From an uncultured Bdellovibrio sp. (GTDB lineage Bacteria > Bdellovibrionota > Bdellovibrionia > Bdellovibrionales > Bdellovibrionaceae), in the NCBI GenBank assembly GCA_946480995.1, contig CAMLMF010000016.1:1-15074 (forward strand): a stretch of DNA of 15,074 nt, read 5' to 3'. The notes under the pieces were generated by a model that did no database searches, had not been told where the DNA came from, and saw only the letters and a list, made by a program, of their open reading frames with translations. The number at the start of each line of letters is the position of its first letter. Position 1 is the stretch's first letter. The position numbers and the translations under genes were made by a program. Positions 14,034 through 15,074 of the stretch are shown in pieces.

Positions 14034-15074
14034 GCTCAATGCAATTTAGTCCCGAAGTTGAAACATTCCTGCAAGACGAAAATATTTTGATCGTCGAGCC
14101 GTCGATGTCTTTTGCGCAGACACTGATCGAGTTGCTTAAAGAAGCCCGCGTACCAGAAAAAAATATCCATCACGTGCGTGGTTACGAAGATGCAGCCAGT
14201 GTGATTGAAAATAAAAAACCGAAAATTCTTATTACTGAATATACCGTGGGCAAGACCAACGGAATTTCTTTAGTTCCGTTGCAAATGAAGAATCACGATG
14301 AGAGTGTTAAGATTGCCACTCTGATCACTCATGACTCTACCTCGACGACAATTGCTGAAGCCGCTGAAGAGCATGTTGATGCCTATATCTTAAAGCCTTT
14401 TTCGATTGGTGACTTTGGCAAGCGATTAAATAAAGTTATTCAGGCAAAGCTTGCGCCATCGCCTTTTGATGCGAAAATTCAGGCAGGGAAAGCTCTTTTA
14501 AAGAATAACGAATTTGCGATGGCGGCTTTAGAGTTTAAAGAAGCTATCAAGATTAAAGAAAAGTCTCCGTTGGGGCATTATTATGTTGGTCAAGCTTTGC
14601 ACTTGCAAAACTCAATGCCAGAAGCCACGGGCGAATACCGCAAGGGCTTGCAGATCAATCCTTTGCATTACAAATGCTTACTTGGTGAGTTTGACAGTCA
14701 TTTTGAACAAAACGATTACGCTGCGGCTTACGACGTTGCTAAAAAAGTGGCGTCACATTTTCCAATCAGTCCGAAGCGCATGGGGAATATTTTTATTTCC
14801 TTGGTGTTCAGTCATCATTTTGAAGACATCACTTCGTATTACCAAATGTACCGCGAACTTGATTTCCGTCCGACGGAGCTGACTAAGATCTTTGGTGCCG
14901 CCTTATTGACGGCCGGAAAGTTTAATATAAAACGTAATCAGATAACTCACGCGAATGAATGTTTTGCGATGGGTGTTTCAGTCATAGGACCGGAAGATGG
15001 ATATTTGGAAACAGTGATTCGGGAACTTTTAAAAGCAAAAGCACCCGAACTTGCCAAAAATTACCTTTCCTTAT
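14030..15074 (+). CDS. Receiver-like domain with Glu at the phosphorylation site, fused to TPR-like helices (C-terminus off window)
   Basis: The frame is open to the right edge, giving at least 348 residues. Residues about 17-135 match a response-regulator receiver: ENILIVEPSMSFAQTLIELL, then KILITEYTVGKTNG, IATLITHDS and AYILKPFS. The conserved Thr (100) and the KP pair (Lys122-Pro123) are kept. The phosphoacceptor position, however, is Glu70 instead of Asp, and the acidic pair near the N-terminus is reduced to Glu23. Residues about 145-245 are TPR-like helices: AGKALLKNNEFAMAALEFKEAIKIK, GHYYVGQALHLQNSMPEATGEYRKGLQINP and a third pair. More helices follow. Glu can mimic phospho-Asp, so the domain may be fixed in one state and serve as a docking module. 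It is coupled to the PilZ-like gene by a 4-base overlap. No histidine kinase is in view. Confidence 0.85.
   Translation, partial: MSSMQFSPEVETFLQDENILIVEPSMSFAQTLIELLKEARVPEKNIHHVRGYEDAASVIENKKPKILITEYTVGKTNGISLVPLQMKNHDESVKIATLITHDSTSTTIAEAAEEHVDAYILKPFSIGDFGKRLNKVIQAKLAPSPFDAKIQAGKALLKNNEFAMAALEFKEAIKIKEKSPLGHYYVGQALHLQNSMPEATGEYRKGLQINPLHYKCLLGEFDSHFEQNDYAAAYDVAKKVASHFPISPKRMGNIFISLVFSHHFEDITSYYQMYRELDFRPTELTKIFGAALLTAGKFNIKRNQITHANECFAMGVSVIGPEDGYLETVIRELLKAKAPELAKNYLSL

Noticed and set aside
14583..14882. A 99-codon plus-strand frame
   Set aside because: It lies in another frame within the receiver-TPR gene, and its composition looks random.

Overview
This window (15,074 bases, moderate GC) reads like chromosomal DNA of a Gram-negative bacterium, most probably a Bdellovibrio-like predator (Bdellovibrionota). 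That is an inference. It rests on the very large surface lipoprotein built from Ig-like and propeller repeats, the small-lipoprotein content, several TTG/GTG starts with good ribosome binding sites, a SWIM zinc finger fused to a J-domain, and a receiver-TPR protein next to a PilZ-like protein. No rRNA, tRNA, insertion sequence, integrase or CRISPR array was seen.

Layout. (a) 1-5698, minus strand: one open frame of about 1,900 codons that runs off the left edge. It encodes a lipoprotein signal peptide, an N-terminal Ig-like region, a fibronectin III-like domain, eight tandem bacterial Ig-like (Big_1-type) repeats, one divergent Ig-like domain and about ten NHL/propeller-like units. All plus-strand open frames across this stretch are shadows. 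(b) 5699-6017: a 319-base divergent intergenic region holding a compact, potentially structured RNA element. (c) 6018-7256: an RhlE-type DEAD-box RNA helicase. (d) 7308-9058: an Old Yellow Enzyme-family ene-reductase with an inverted-repeat operator candidate over its promoter, followed by a GbsR/MarR-type regulator with its own palindrome. (e) 9059-10083, minus strand: a small stand-alone S4-like RNA-binding protein and a hypothetical lipoprotein, separated by a clear hairpin. (f) 10207-10920: a DUF4336-like protein with a metallo-beta-lactamase-type fold, convergent with lepB (signal peptidase I, 10927-11574, minus).

(g) 11587-12760: a shared divergent control region with a perfect 16-base inverted repeat, then a tight operon of a small XRE/Cro-type regulator, a three-helix membrane protein and a PaiB-type FMN-binding protein. 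It ends at a hairpin touching the stop codon. (h) 12867-13544: a SWIM zinc finger/basic linker/J-domain fusion. (i) 13713-15074: a PilZ-like small protein translationally coupled (ATGA overlap) to a receiver-like domain carrying Glu at the phosphorylation position, followed by TPR-like helices and cut by the right edge.

Functional themes are envelope biology (giant lipoprotein, second lipoprotein, signal peptidase), redox/electrophile handling (ene-reductase plus regulator, PaiB flavoprotein), RNA metabolism (helicase, S4 protein) and signalling (XRE-membrane pair, PilZ-like/pseudo-receiver pair). The least ordinary items are the SWIM-J fusion, the Glu-substituted receiver paired with a reduced PilZ-like protein, the operator that spans the XRE start codon and the lepB promoter region, and the structured intergenic element upstream of the giant lipoprotein.
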